A DNA stretch of 64,000 bases, from the NCBI RefSeq assembly GCF_006439355.1, contig NZ_VFTG01000028.1:1-64000 (forward strand), given 5' to 3'. The translations under genes were made by a program, and so were the position numbers. Source of the DNA: Mesorhizobium sp. B4-1-3. GTDB taxonomy: Bacteria > Pseudomonadota > Alphaproteobacteria > Rhizobiales > Rhizobiaceae. The notes beneath the pieces were generated by a model. It searched no databases. It worked only from the letters and a program-made list of their open reading frames with translations, and was not told the origin of the DNA. Below are positions 41,647 to 51,240 of the stretch, one piece after another (position 1 is the stretch's first letter; every line of letters starts with the position of its first letter).

Positions 41647-42468
41647 TCAGTAGGCTTTCACGCCGCCTATCATCTTCGTCACCTCGACCGCGGCGTCGCG
41701 CACCAGCGGACCGATTTCGGCCAGCCGCTCGGGCGTGACCCGCACCGTCGGTCCGGATACCGAAACGCCGCCGATCGGCTCGCCATATTCGTTAAAAATG
41801 GCGGCGGCCACGCAGCGCATGCCGGGGTGGCGCTCTTCGTCGTCGACCGACCAGCCGCGATGGTTGATGGTGGCGAGATCATGGGCCAGCGCCGAGATCT
41901 CGGAGAGCGTCTTGTCGGTGTAGCGCTGCAGGCCCGTCTTGCGCAGGATGGCGGCGACCCGTTCGGGCTCGAGATGCGCCAGCACCGCCTTGCCTATGCC
42001 GGAAGCATGAAAGGGGCTGCGCGTCCCCGGCCGGAAGAAGGCGCGGATCGCCTGATGCGTCTCGACTTGGCTGACGAAGACGACGCAATCGTCCTCGGCG
42101 ACGCCGAGATTGGCCGTTTCGCCGGTCTTCTCCATCAACTCCTGCATGACGATGCGGGCACGGTCGACCAGCTTGCGCCGGCGCAGGAAGGCTGCCCCCA
42201 TGCGATAGGTCTCGACGCCGACCGACCAGAGCTGATCGGTCGTATCGAACTCGACCATGCCGTGGTTTTCCAGCGTCGTCAGCATGCGATAGGCGGTGGA
42301 GGCGGCGATGCCGCTTTGCGCCGCGATTTCACTCAGCGACAAGCCGCTGGCTTCGGCGACGATCGCCAGGATCCGCAGCGCCCGGTCGAGCGACTGCACC
42401 GAGGCCGCTTCGGACGGACCATTGAAGGCGCGCGGCCGGCCGCGCTGGCGTTTTTCCGTCGTTTCCAT
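41647..42468 (-). CDS. IclR-family transcriptional regulator
   Basis: The 273-residue protein has an N-terminal winged helix-turn-helix (LSEIAAQSGIAASTAYRMLT, near 45-64) and a C-terminal IclR ligand-binding domain (FHASGIGKAVLAHL, GWSVDDEERHPGMRCVAAAIF). It is divergent from the gcl-hyi-glxR cluster and most likely controls it, in the way AllR controls gcl in E. coli; the effector would be glyoxylate or a relative. Confidence 0.93.
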   Translation of the reverse strand: METTEKRQRGRPRAFNGPSEAASVQSLDRALRILAIVAEASGLSLSEIAAQSGIAASTAYRMLTTLENHGMVEFDTTDQLWSVGVETYRMGAAFLRRRKLVDRARIVMQELMEKTGETANLGVAEDDCVVFVSQVETHQAIRAFFRPGTRSPFHASGIGKAVLAHLEPERVAAILRKTGLQRYTDKTLSEISALAHDLATINHRGWSVDDEERHPGMRCVAAAIFNEYGEPIGGVSVSGPTVRVTPERLAEIGPLVRDAAVEVTKMIGGVKAY

Positions 42469-42532
42469 GACGGCTATTCTCGCCGATCTGATGCTGGATG
42501 CAATGAAAAAGTTTTTCAGTGGTTGTCACGAT

Positions 42533-42557
42533 GCACTTTCTGGAAAACCAAAAGTGC
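42533..42557. promoter_or_regulatory. Palindrome upstream of gcl, candidate IclR-family operator
   Basis: GCACTTTCTGG faces CCAAAAGTGC around AAAA, a near palindrome with one gap. Two further TTCTGGAAA/TTCTGAAAA motifs lie at about 42584 and 42603. All are in the 203-bp gap between the divergent IclR and gcl genes. Confidence 0.4.
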
Positions 42558-42671
42558 AGCGGAATCAGATGATAAACGCCCTTTTCTGGAAATGAAAAAA
42601 TATTCTGAAAAAATTGAAAAATCGAAGGCGCGCTGTCACTATCAAGCCAACCAATGAAATGGAGGCTTGTC

Positions 42672-44453
42672 ATGGCCAGAATGCGCGCGGTCGACGCGGC
42701 GGTTCTCGTTCTCGAAAAGGAAGGCATCACCGATGCCTTCGGGGTGCCGGGTGCGGCGATCAATCCGCTCTATTCGGCGCTGAAGGCAAGGGGCAGCATC
42801 CGCCACGTGCTTGCCCGCCATGTCGAGGGCGCCTCGCACATGGCCGAAGGCTATACGCGGGCCAAGGCCGGCAATATCGGGCTCTGTATCGGCACTTCGG
42901 GGCCCGCCGGCACCGACATGATCACCGGCCTCTATTCGGCCGCGGCGGATTCTATTCCGATCCTCTGCATCACCGGCCAGGCGCCGCGTGCCCGCCTCAA
43001 CAAGGAGGATTTCCAGGCCGTCGACATCGCGTCGATCGCTTCGCCCGTCGCCAAATGGGCGGTCACCGTCATGGAGCCCTACCTGGTGCCGATGGCGCTG
43101 CAGAAGGCATTCCACCTGATGCGCTCCTCGCGGCCCGGACCGGTGCTGGTCGACCTGCCGCTCGACGTTCAGCTTGCCGAGATCGAGTTCGACATCGACG
43201 CCTATGAACCGCTCAGCCCTTTCAAGCCGGCAATGACGCGCGCCCAGGCCGAGAAGGCGCTTTCGATGCTCAACGAAGCGGAAAAGCCGCTGATCGTCGC
43301 CGGCGGCGGCATCATCAATGCCGATGCCTCCGATCTTTTGATCGAGTTCGCCGAAGTCACCGGCGTGCCGGTCATCCCGACGCTGATGGGCTGGGGTGCG
43401 ATCCCCGACGACCACCGGCTGATGGCCGGCATGTGCGGACTGCAAACATCGCACCGCTACGGCAATGCGACGATGCTTGCCGCCGACTTCGTCTTCGGCA
43501 TCGGCAACCGCTGGGCCAACCGCCACACCGGCTCGGTCGACGTCTACACCAAGGGGAAAAAATTCATCCATGTCGACATCGAGCCCACCCAGATCGGCCG
43601 CGTCTTCGCGCCGGATCTCGGCTTCGTGTCGGATGCGGGCGCCGCGCTGAAGATCCTGCTCGACGTCGCTACGGAATGGCGCACCGCCGGCAAACTGCGC
43701 GACTGGGCGGGCTGGGCAAAGGAGTGCCAGCAGCGCAAGAAGACGATGAAGCGCAAGACGCATTTCGAGCAGGTGCCGCTGAAGCCGCAGCGCGTCTATG
43801 AGGAGATGAACAAGGCATTTGCCCGCGACACCACCTATGTCACCACGATCGGCCTGTCGCAGATCGCCGGCGCGCAGTTCCTGCACGTCTATAAGCCGCG
43901 CAACTGGATCAATTGCGGCCAGGCCGGCCCGCTCGGCTGGACGCTGCCGGCGGCGCTCGGCGTGCGTGCCGCCGATCCGGACCGGGATATCGTGGCGCTC
44001 TCCGGCGACTACGACTTTCAGTTCATGATTGAGGAGCTGGCCGTCGGCGCGCAGCACAAGCTGCCTTACATCCACGTCGTCGTGAACAACGCCTATCTCG
44101 GCCTCATCCGCCAGGCGCAGCGCGGTTTTTCGATGGATTACGAGGTGAGCCTTGCCTTCGAGAACGTCAACCGTGCAGACGATCCAGAGGCCGGCTACGG
44201 CGTCGACCATGTCACGGTAGCCGAGGCGATGGGCTGCAAGGCGGTCCGCGTGAAGAAGCCCGAGGAATTCGCCGGTGCCTTCAAGGAGGCGCAGCGGCTG
44301 ATGAAGGAGCACCAGGTTCCGGTGGTGTTGGAATTCATCCTCGAGCGCGTCACCAACATTTCCATGGGCACGGAAATCGACAAGATCACCGAGTTCGAGG
44401 AACTTGCCGAACGCAACGAGGATGCGCCGACGGCCATCATGATGCTCGATTGA
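42672..44453 (+). CDS. gcl: Glyoxylate carboligase (tartronate-semialdehyde synthase)
   Basis: Gcl condenses two glyoxylates to tartronate semialdehyde and CO2 with thiamine diphosphate. The 593-residue length equals that of the E. coli enzyme. The position usually held by the catalytic Glu in ThDP enzymes is Val51 (RHVEGASHMAEGYTRA), the hallmark of Gcl. The ThDP site GDYDFQFMIEELAVG and NNAYLGLI are in the C-terminal domain. The ATG at 42672 has GGAGG at spacing six. It is the first gene of gcl-hyi-glxR. Confidence 0.97.
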   Translation: MARMRAVDAAVLVLEKEGITDAFGVPGAAINPLYSALKARGSIRHVLARHVEGASHMAEGYTRAKAGNIGLCIGTSGPAGTDMITGLYSAAADSIPILCITGQAPRARLNKEDFQAVDIASIASPVAKWAVTVMEPYLVPMALQKAFHLMRSSRPGPVLVDLPLDVQLAEIEFDIDAYEPLSPFKPAMTRAQAEKALSMLNEAEKPLIVAGGGIINADASDLLIEFAEVTGVPVIPTLMGWGAIPDDHRLMAGMCGLQTSHRYGNATMLAADFVFGIGNRWANRHTGSVDVYTKGKKFIHVDIEPTQIGRVFAPDLGFVSDAGAALKILLDVATEWRTAGKLRDWAGWAKECQQRKKTMKRKTHFEQVPLKPQRVYEEMNKAFARDTTYVTTIGLSQIAGAQFLHVYKPRNWINCGQAGPLGWTLPAALGVRAADPDRDIVALSGDYDFQFMIEELAVGAQHKLPYIHVVVNNAYLGLIRQAQRGFSMDYEVSLAFENVNRADDPEAGYGVDHVTVAEAMGCKAVRVKKPEEFAGAFKEAQRLMKEHQVPVVLEFILERVTNISMGTEIDKITEFEELAERNEDAPTAIMMLD

Positions 44454-44481
44454 GGCTTGGCGGAGAGAAGGAGAAAAAGGA

Positions 44482-45279
44482 ATGCCGCGTTTTTCAGCCA
44501 ATCTGTCGATGCTCTTCGGCGAGCATGATTTCCTCGACCGTTTCGATGCCGCTGCCCGCGCGGGTTTCAAGGGCGTCGAATATATCGGCCCCTATGACCA
44601 CGCGCCTGACGTTGTTGCGGCGCGCCTGAAAAAGAACGGTCTGACACAAGTTCTCTTCAACCTGCCGGCCGGCGACTGGGCGAAGGGCGAGCGCGGCATT
44701 GCCGTGCTGCCCGATCGCGTGCCGGAATTCCGCCAGGGCATCGCCAAGGCGATCACCTATGCCCATGCGCTGGGCTGCGAGCAACTCAACTGCCTGGCCG
44801 GCATCGCGCCGCAGGGCGCCGACCGCGCGGTGCTAGAAAACGTCTTTGCCGAAAACCTGGCTTTCGCGGCGGAAAAACTGGAGCAGGCCGGCATCAGGCT
44901 GCTGATCGAGCCGATCAACACCCGCGACATCCCCGGCTTCTTCCTGAACTATTCCGACCAGGCTCTGGCGCTGATCGACCGCATCGGCTCGAAGAACCTG
45001 TTCCTGCAATACGACATCTATCACATGCAGATCATGGAGGGGGATCTCGCCCGTACCATCGAGGCGAACCTCGGCCGCATCGCGCATATCCAGCTTGCGG
45101 ACAATCCCGGCCGTCACGAGCCGGGGACGGGCGAGATCAACTATCCCTTCCTCTACGACCACATCGACCGGCTCGGCTATTCCGGTTGGATCGGCGCCGA
45201 ATACAAGCCGAAGGCCGGCACCGAAGCCGGGCTCGGCTGGTTCCGGCAATTCGCCGGGCAGGGAAGCGCGGCGGCCTAA
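44482..45279 (+). CDS. hyi: Hydroxypyruvate isomerase
   Basis: Hyi interconverts hydroxypyruvate and tartronate semialdehyde. The 265-residue TIM-barrel protein shows PRFSANLSMLFGEHDFLDRF at the N-terminus and the metal-site segments LLIEPINTRDIPGFFL, LQYDIYHMQIMEGDL and HIQLADNPGRHEPGTGE. GGAG and AAGGA lie before the ATG. It follows gcl by 28 bases. Confidence 0.95.
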   Translation: MPRFSANLSMLFGEHDFLDRFDAAARAGFKGVEYIGPYDHAPDVVAARLKKNGLTQVLFNLPAGDWAKGERGIAVLPDRVPEFRQGIAKAITYAHALGCEQLNCLAGIAPQGADRAVLENVFAENLAFAAEKLEQAGIRLLIEPINTRDIPGFFLNYSDQALALIDRIGSKNLFLQYDIYHMQIMEGDLARTIEANLGRIAHIQLADNPGRHEPGTGEINYPFLYDHIDRLGYSGWIGAEYKPKAGTEAGLGWFRQFAGQGSAAA

Positions 45280-45286
45280 GAGCTTC

Positions 45287-45341
45287 CTTCTCCCCCGTCA
45301 CTATACGGGGAGAAGGTGCCGGCAGGCGGATGAGGGGCAGC
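45287..45341 (+). repeat. RIME-like rhizobial palindromic repeat
   Basis: CTTCTCCCCCGT and ACGGGGAGAAG form a stem with one bulge, followed by GTGCCGGCAGGCGGATGAGGGGC. I recognise this as a common intergenic repeat of Rhizobium and Mesorhizobium. It lies between hyi and glxR, inside the operon. Confidence 0.7.
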
Positions 45342-45387
45342 GCAGACCTCTCGGCAATTTCGAGCCAAGAATTTCAGGAGCAAAACA

Positions 45388-46305
45388 ATGGAAACCATCG
45401 GTTTCATCGGCCTCGGCATCATGGGCGCGCCGATGGCGGGGCACCTTCTCGACGCTGGTTATCCGGTCGTCGCCAGCGAGCACCGCTCCAAGCCCCCGGC
45501 TGACCTCGTTGCAAAGGGGCTGAAGACCGTAGCCGGCCATAATGCGGTGGCCAAGGCCGCCGACATCATCATCACCATGGTGCCCGACACGCCCCAGGTC
45601 GCCGACGTTCTCTTCGGCGAGAACAGCGTCGCTTCAGGTCTGTCCAAGGGCAAGCTGGTCATTGACATGAGCTCGATCTCGCCGATCGCAACCAAGGAAT
45701 TCGCCGGGAAAATCAACGGGCTCGGCTGCGATTACCTCGACGCGCCGGTCTCCGGCGGCGAGGTCGGCGCCAAGGCGGCGTCGCTCACCATCATGGTCGG
45801 CGGCGAGGAAAAGGCGTTCGAACGCGCCAAGCCGGTGTTCGAGAAGATGGGCAAGAACATCACGCTGGTCGGGCCCAACGGCGTCGGCCAGACCACCAAG
45901 GTCGCCAACCAGATCGTCGTGGCATTGACCATCGAAGCCGTCGGCGAAGCTCTGGTCTTCGCCTCGAAGGCCGGCGCCGATCCGTCCAAGGTCAGGCAGG
46001 CGCTGATGGGCGGCCTTGCCGCCTCGCGCATTCTCGAAGTGCATGGCGAACGCATGATCAAGCGCACCTTCGCGCCCGGCTTCCGCATCGAGCTGCATCA
46101 GAAGGACCTCAACCTGGCGTTGGAAGGCGCGAAGGCGCTCGGTGTCTCGCTGCCCAACACCTCGGCGACGCAGCAGCTGTTCAATTCCTGTGCGGCCAAT
46201 GGCGGGGCGAAGGAAGATCACTCGGGCCTGGTTAGGGCGCTGGAGCGGATGGCTGCGCATGAGGTCGGCGGGGAGGCGGCGCAAGCCAAAGGCAAGGCGG
46301 CTTAA
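45388..46305 (+). CDS. glxR: 2-hydroxy-3-oxopropionate (tartronate semialdehyde) reductase
   Basis: GlxR reduces tartronate semialdehyde to D-glycerate with NAD(P)H, finishing the glyoxylate-to-glycerate route begun by gcl. The 305-residue protein has the Rossmann motif GFIGLGIMGAPMAGHL at 5-20, the beta-hydroxyacid dehydrogenase motif DAPVSGGEVGAKAASL and the catalytic Lys in NGVGQTTKVANQ. CAGGAG lies before the ATG. Confidence 0.93.
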   Translation: METIGFIGLGIMGAPMAGHLLDAGYPVVASEHRSKPPADLVAKGLKTVAGHNAVAKAADIIITMVPDTPQVADVLFGENSVASGLSKGKLVIDMSSISPIATKEFAGKINGLGCDYLDAPVSGGEVGAKAASLTIMVGGEEKAFERAKPVFEKMGKNITLVGPNGVGQTTKVANQIVVALTIEAVGEALVFASKAGADPSKVRQALMGGLAASRILEVHGERMIKRTFAPGFRIELHQKDLNLALEGAKALGVSLPNTSATQQLFNSCAANGGAKEDHSGLVRALERMAAHEVGGEAAQAKGKAA

Positions 46306-46354
46306 AGCGCGTCGCGCTGAAGGGATTCAGCCGAAGCGCTTTAAGTCTTTGTTT

Positions 46355-46404
46355 GATGCATGTGTTCTCCCAAAACCGCTGCGCAATTTTGGGCGACATG
46401 CATC
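46355..46404 (-). repeat. Palindromic repeat, family B, inverse copy
   Basis: GATGCATGT and GACATGCATC arms bound CCCAAAACCGCTGCGC...TTTTGGGC. It is preceded by AAAGCGC...GCGCTTT (46304-46344), apparently part of the same composite element, which begins at the glxR stop codon. Confidence 0.75.
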
Positions 46405-46461
46405 AGGTCAAGGGACGGCGGCTCAACGTTCCCACGCCGCCTGCTCTTTTCCTGTCAGAGA

Positions 46462-46498
46462 ACGGGTTCCTGCGTTTCGCCGCGGGAGCCCGTTTTTC
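46462..46498 (+). terminator. Rho-independent terminator of the gcl-hyi-glxR operon
   Basis: ACGGGTTCCTGCG pairs with CGCGGGAGCCCGT (two G-T pairs) and is followed by TTTTTCGC. Confidence 0.7.
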
Positions 46499-46524
46499 GC
46501 TTCGAGGCTGAAGTGGATCCGCAC

Positions 46525-47385
46525 TCAGCCGCGCTTCAGGAATGCGTTCGCCGCATAGAGGCTGACCGCCGCCGCGTTCGACACGTTGAGCGAGTGGATG
46601 GCGCCCGGCATGTCGAGGCGGGCGAGCGCGGCCACCGTCTCGCGCGTCTTCTGCCGCAGGCCCTTGCCTTCAGCGCCCAGCACGAGCGCGATCTTCTCGC
46701 CGGCGAAACTCTTTTCCAATTCCGCCGGCCCTTCCGAGTCGAGCCCGATGGTCTGAAAGCCGGCCTCGTGCAGTTGCCCCAGCGCATCGGCGAGGTTCTT
46801 CACCTCGATCTGGTCGATATGCTCCAGCGCGCCGGAGGCGGATTTGGCCAGCACGCCCGATTCCTGCGGGCTGTGGCGCGCGGTGGTGATCAGCGCGCCG
46901 GCGCCGAATGCAACCGCGGAACGCAGGATCGCGCCGACATTGTGCGGGTCCGTTACCTGGTCGAGCACCAGCACCAGCCTGGTTTCGCCGAGCGCGTCGA
47001 GGCGCTTCGGCTTGAGCGGCTCGGCCTCGATCAGCACGCCTTGATGCACCGCGTCCGACCCGGTGATCCTGTCGATGTCCTTCGGCTCGACCAACTCGGT
47101 CGTGAAGGGCAGGGCGGCGAGATCGCCGATCGACAGACGCTCGGCGGCGTTGCGGGTCACCAGCATCTTTTTGATCTTGCGGCGCGGATTGTCGAGCGCC
47201 GCTCGCACCGTGTGCAGGCCGTAAAGCCGCACCAGCCCGTCGCCAGGCCCTTCGCCCGGCGGCACCGGCTGGCGCGGTCGGAATACCGGTGCGCCGCCCG
47301 CCTTCTGGTCGCGATGCGCGCGCCGCAGCTTGGCATAATGCGTGTCCTTGCGCGTGCCCGGCTTGTTGCTTTTTTCGTCGCTCAT
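46525..47385 (-). CDS. rlmB: 23S rRNA 2'-O-methyltransferase (SpoU/TrmH family, RlmB-like)
   Basis: The 286-residue enzyme methylates a ribose in 23S rRNA with S-adenosylmethionine. It has a basic N-terminal extension, the substrate-binding domain (LVRLYGLHTVRAAL) and the knotted SPOUT domain with LDQVTDPHNVGAILRSA, GAEGKGLR and SLNVSNAAAVSLY. RlmB (G2251) is the likely identity; other TrmH-family specificities cannot be excluded. Start ATG 47385; the longer frame upstream runs through both tRNA genes and is not real. Confidence 0.88.
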   Translation of the reverse strand: MSDEKSNKPGTRKDTHYAKLRRAHRDQKAGGAPVFRPRQPVPPGEGPGDGLVRLYGLHTVRAALDNPRRKIKKMLVTRNAAERLSIGDLAALPFTTELVEPKDIDRITGSDAVHQGVLIEAEPLKPKRLDALGETRLVLVLDQVTDPHNVGAILRSAVAFGAGALITTARHSPQESGVLAKSASGALEHIDQIEVKNLADALGQLHEAGFQTIGLDSEGPAELEKSFAGEKIALVLGAEGKGLRQKTRETVAALARLDMPGAIHSLNVSNAAAVSLYAANAFLKRG

Positions 47386-47472
47386 GCGGCCTCTATAGCG
47401 GGCTCGCCCGGCTAAGGATACGGCCTGCCGCAATGAATGCCGAACATCTTCGAAAAACCCGCGCCGCGCCGG

Positions 47473-47501
47473 TTGACACCCACCGGCCTTGCCGCCATAA
47501 G
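47473..47501 (+). promoter_or_regulatory. Probable promoter of the tRNA-Tyr/tRNA-Gly pair
   Basis: -35 TTGACA (47473-47478, perfect), 17-bp spacer, -10 CATAAG (47496-47501). It lies about 85 bp before tRNA-Tyr in the gap divergent from rlmB. Confidence 0.5.
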
Positions 47502-47585
47502 GCGCATCGCTGATTTCGGAGAGAAGATCTAACTCGGGCTCCGGATCGGCGCGAATGCCTCGTTGCATGGCTCCGGCGGCAGACT

Positions 47586-47670
47586 GGAGAGGTGCCCGAG
47601 TGGTTAAAGGGGACGGACTGTAAATCCGTTGGCTTAGCCTACGTTGGTTCGAATCCAACCCTCTCCACCA
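47586..47670 (+). tRNA. tRNA-Tyr (anticodon GTA)
   Basis: Class II tRNA of 85 bases including CCA. GGAGAGG pairs with CCTCTCC, the discriminator is A, the anticodon loop is CTGTAAA, and a long variable arm (GGCTTAGCC region) is present. Confidence 0.96.
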
Positions 47671-47759
47671 CTGCCGGCCCGGAAGCCCTGAACGAACAAG
47701 TCTCGGACCGAAAAAGTGCATGGCGCTTTTCGGGTGAATCCGGTACCTCAGTGCAAGGC

Positions 47760-47833
47760 GCGGGTATAGCTCAGTGGTAGAGCAGCAGCCTTCCAAGCTG
47801 AATATGCGGGTTCGATTCCCGCTACCCGCTCCA
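47760..47833 (+). tRNA. tRNA-Gly (anticodon TCC)
   Basis: GCGGGTA pairs with TACCCGC, discriminator T, CCA encoded; 74 bases. Anticodon loop CTTCCAA gives TCC. The Tyr(GTA)-Gly(TCC) order is the same as in the E. coli tufB tRNA cluster. Confidence 0.96.
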
Positions 47834-47854
47834 GATTTCCTCCTCGCACGCTCC

Positions 47855-47913
47855 AAAGAAAACGCGGCGCGCAATGGCGAAAGGAAAACGCCGCGCGCAG
47901 GCGCGCAGCGTTT
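47855..47913 (-). terminator. Long terminator hairpin of the yidB-like gene
   Basis: AAACGCGGCGCGC (47860-47872) pairs with GCGCGCAGCGTTT (47901-47913), with 12 of 13 matches. On the minus strand TTTTCTTT follows. Confidence 0.6.
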
Positions 47914-47931
47914 CCATGTCATCCAGCCCGT

Positions 47932-48387
47932 TTAGCTGTTGAAGGCCGAAGCGACCTGATGGTTCTGCGGGATCTGGCCGTTAGGCGTCAGCTTGTCGAC
48001 GATGCCGGGCAACGCCGTGGAAAGTTGCTGCAGAAGTTCCTGCTCATTCATGCCGGTGCGCTGCGCGATCTCGCGGATAACGGACGGCCCAAGTGCCGAG
48101 CCGAGGTCGCCCGGATTGATCGGCTGGTTCTGGCCCGTGCCGACCCAGGAGTCGGCAACATTGCCGTGGCCGGCATTCTTCAGCTTGTCGAGTAGGCCGC
48201 CAAGACCGCCGAGCAGCCCGCCATCGGCCGACGCGTCGGTTCCCGCAGCCGTCGGCGCCGACGGTTGCGGCGCGGCCGCCTCTTCGCCTCTGCCGCTCAG
48301 CATCTTGCCGACCAAAAGCGCGCCGAGCGCGATCATCAGGGGTTTGGTGATATTGCCGCCCGGAACGGCGTTGTCGAAAAGGCCCAC
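47932..48387 (-). CDS. YidB family (DUF937) protein
   Basis: The 151-residue soluble protein starts MGLFDN, has a hydrophobic MIALGALLVGKML segment, a Gly/Ala/Pro linker (LLGGLGGLLDKL) and a C-terminal DUF937/YidB-type domain (SWVGTGQNQPINPGDL, ELLQQLSTALPGIVDKLTP). Function is unknown. The start is a GTG (48387) with AAGGAG seven bases before it. Confidence 0.87.
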   Translation of the reverse strand: MGLFDNAVPGGNITKPLMIALGALLVGKMLSGRGEEAAAPQPSAPTAAGTDASADGGLLGGLGGLLDKLKNAGHGNVADSWVGTGQNQPINPGDLGSALGPSVIREIAQRTGMNEQELLQQLSTALPGIVDKLTPNGQIPQNHQVASAFNS

Positions 48388-48520
48388 AATGGATCTCCTT
48401 ATCCAGCCAAGTCCGCCCGGCCCCACAATGGCGCAAACGGGCGGAATTTCAAGCTGACTTGAGCTTTTGACAATCATATGAACATGATTGGGGCGGCAGG
48501 GGAAATTTTTGGAGGGAATC

Positions 48521-48778
48521 ATGGGCATCATCAGTTGGATCATTCTCGGCCTTATCGCCGGGTTCATTGGCAGCAAGATCGTCAACAAGACCGGCCAGGG
48601 CATGATCATGGACATCGTGCTCGGCATTGTCGGCGCTATCGTCGGCGGGCTGATCTTCAGCGCCTTCGGCTCGGCGGGCGTCACCGGCCTCAACATCTGG
48701 AGCCTGATCGTGGCCGTGATCGGCTCGATCGTCGTGCTTTGGGCTTATCACCAAATCACCGGTAGCCGGTCGTTGTAA
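48521..48778 (+). CDS. GlsB/YeaQ/YmgE family stress-associated membrane protein
   Basis: The 85-residue protein has three hydrophobic segments with glycine spacing (ISWIILGLIAGFIGSKIV, IVLGIVGAIVGGLIF, SLIVAVIGSIVVLWAYH), the transglycosylase-associated (YeaQ) family pattern. It is an inner-membrane protein linked in other bacteria to general stress; the activity is unknown. GGAGG lies before the ATG. It is divergent from the yidB-like gene. Confidence 0.92.
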   Translation: MGIISWIILGLIAGFIGSKIVNKTGQGMIMDIVLGIVGAIVGGLIFSAFGSAGVTGLNIWSLIVAVIGSIVVLWAYHQITGSRSL

Positions 48779-48854
48779 GACGGAGCAAGCCGCAACCGGT
48801 TGGCTGCGGGGGGGGGTCGACCCGTTCGGGTCGGCGTATGCTGGCTTTGCGCTC

Positions 48855-49742
48855 TTAGGCGACCAGGGCCAGTCGGCGTCGTCTTTCGTCGAGAGAGACG
48901 ATCGCCAGGCCGCTGGCCATCACCAACAGAATGCCGCAGACGGCGAGCGTGTTGGGAAACTGTCCGAACACCAGCAAGCCCGAGATGACCGCCCAGACGG
49001 TGAAGCAGTAATAGAAGGGCGCGACCGCGCTTGTCGGCCCTATCCGGTAGGCCATGAAGATGAAGAAATGGCCGAAGATCAGGAACAGGCCTGCTCCGGC
49101 GATCAGCAGCAGGTGGCGTCCCTCCGGCATCACCCATTGCTCGGTCGCCAGATGCGCCGCGCCCGAGCCGGCCAGCACCACCAGGACCGCGGAGATGGCG
49201 ACGATCATGCCTGGCACCTCGGCGGCCACTTTGCGGCCGGCTATATCGCGCACCGCCGCGAAGGCGGCGTTACCGAGCGCCAGCAGCGCATAGACCGAAA
49301 TGCCCTGCATGGTCGGCTGCGCCACCATGAGCGCCCCGACAAAGCCAAGGCCGATCAACGCCATGCGCAAGACGCCGATCTTTTCGCCGAACAGCATCGA
49401 GGAGCCGACCAGCACGATGAGGGGCGTGACCTGCCCGAGCGCGGTGGAATCGGCGATCTGCATGTTCGCCAGGGCCACGACGTAGCAGAGGATCGCCAGG
49501 AGTTCGAACAGGTTGCGGTGCAGCACCTTGCGCTCGAAGAGCAGTGGGATATGCCTGGCATAGCCAAGCATCAGAAGCAGCGGCACGCCCCACAAGGTTG
49601 CGGCAGCACCCCGCAGCAGGAGCACTTCATAGGGCGGCAGCCCGGTGGTCGCGAGCTTCATCATCGTGTCGTTGACGAGATAGGATCCCGTCGAGACGAC
49701 CATGAACAGCGGACCGCGGATATTGGATGGAATGAACTGCAT
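48855..49742 (-). CDS. DMT-superfamily (EamA/RhaT) transporter
   Basis: The protein of about 295 residues has ten hydrophobic segments in two EamA halves (first half about 12-145, second about 155-285), as in drug/metabolite exporters. Typical features are LLLRGAAATLWGVPLLL and ALGQVTPLIVLVGSSMLFGEKIG at the ends of the first half. The substrate is unknown. Start uncertain: ATG 49742 is used; ATG 49703 would also keep the helices. Confidence 0.88.
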   Translation of the reverse strand: MQFIPSNIRGPLFMVVSTGSYLVNDTMMKLATTGLPPYEVLLLRGAAATLWGVPLLLMLGYARHIPLLFERKVLHRNLFELLAILCYVVALANMQIADSTALGQVTPLIVLVGSSMLFGEKIGVLRMALIGLGFVGALMVAQPTMQGISVYALLALGNAAFAAVRDIAGRKVAAEVPGMIVAISAVLVVLAGSGAAHLATEQWVMPEGRHLLLIAGAGLFLIFGHFFIFMAYRIGPTSAVAPFYYCFTVWAVISGLLVFGQFPNTLAVCGILLVMASGLAIVSLDERRRRLALVA

Positions 49743-49795
49743 GCGGCCGACAAGATCAGAGCGGCGTCGGGGCGGCAATAGGCCAGCCCGGCGCC

Positions 49796-49823
49796 TTTGA
49801 TTTTACCCGCGGCAACCCTATAT
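49796..49823 (+). promoter_or_regulatory. Candidate tuf promoter, upstream
   Basis: -35 TTTGAT (49796-49801), 16-bp spacer, -10 CTATAT (49818-49823), close to the rhizobial consensus CTTGAC/CTATAT. Confidence 0.45.
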
Positions 49824-49890
49824 CGCTGCACATCCCACCGAAATCGACCATTGGTTCGGGTCGAGCGGGAATCCGCTCAGCCACAAGGCA

Positions 49891-49918
49891 CTTGTGTTTT
49901 TCGGCCGTTGTCGCTAAT
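49891..49918 (+). promoter_or_regulatory. Candidate tuf promoter, downstream
   Basis: -35 CTTGTG (49891-49896), 16-bp spacer, -10 GCTAAT (49913-49918), 51 bp before the tuf ATG. Confidence 0.35.
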
Positions 49919-49969
49919 CGCCCCGCATTCGACTGAACTGAAGGTCAAGGCCGTCCAAGGAAAGAGACT

Positions 49970-51145
<1,176 letters not shown>

Positions 51146-51174
51146 TCGATCCGGCTTCTGCCGGTTCGACAGGG

Positions 51175-51203
51175 AAAGGGCGGTCTTCGGGCCGCCCTTT
51201 TTG
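51175..51203 (+). terminator. Rho-independent terminator of tuf
   Basis: AAAGGGCGG (51175-51183) pairs with CCGCCCTTT (51192-51200) around a TTCG-type loop and is followed by a T-run. Confidence 0.85.
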
Positions 51204-51240
51204 CTTTGGAAGCAGTGTCGCACCGGCCTGTTCAATTCTG

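Noticed and set aside
46525..47922. A longer rlmB reading through the two tRNA genes
   Set aside because: It crosses tRNA-Tyr and tRNA-Gly and lacks family similarity before MSDEKS at 47385.
48808..48816. Run of nine G near the yeaQ-DMT transporter gap
   Set aside because: Intergenic homopolymer; it may be length-uncertain in sequencing but affects no gene.
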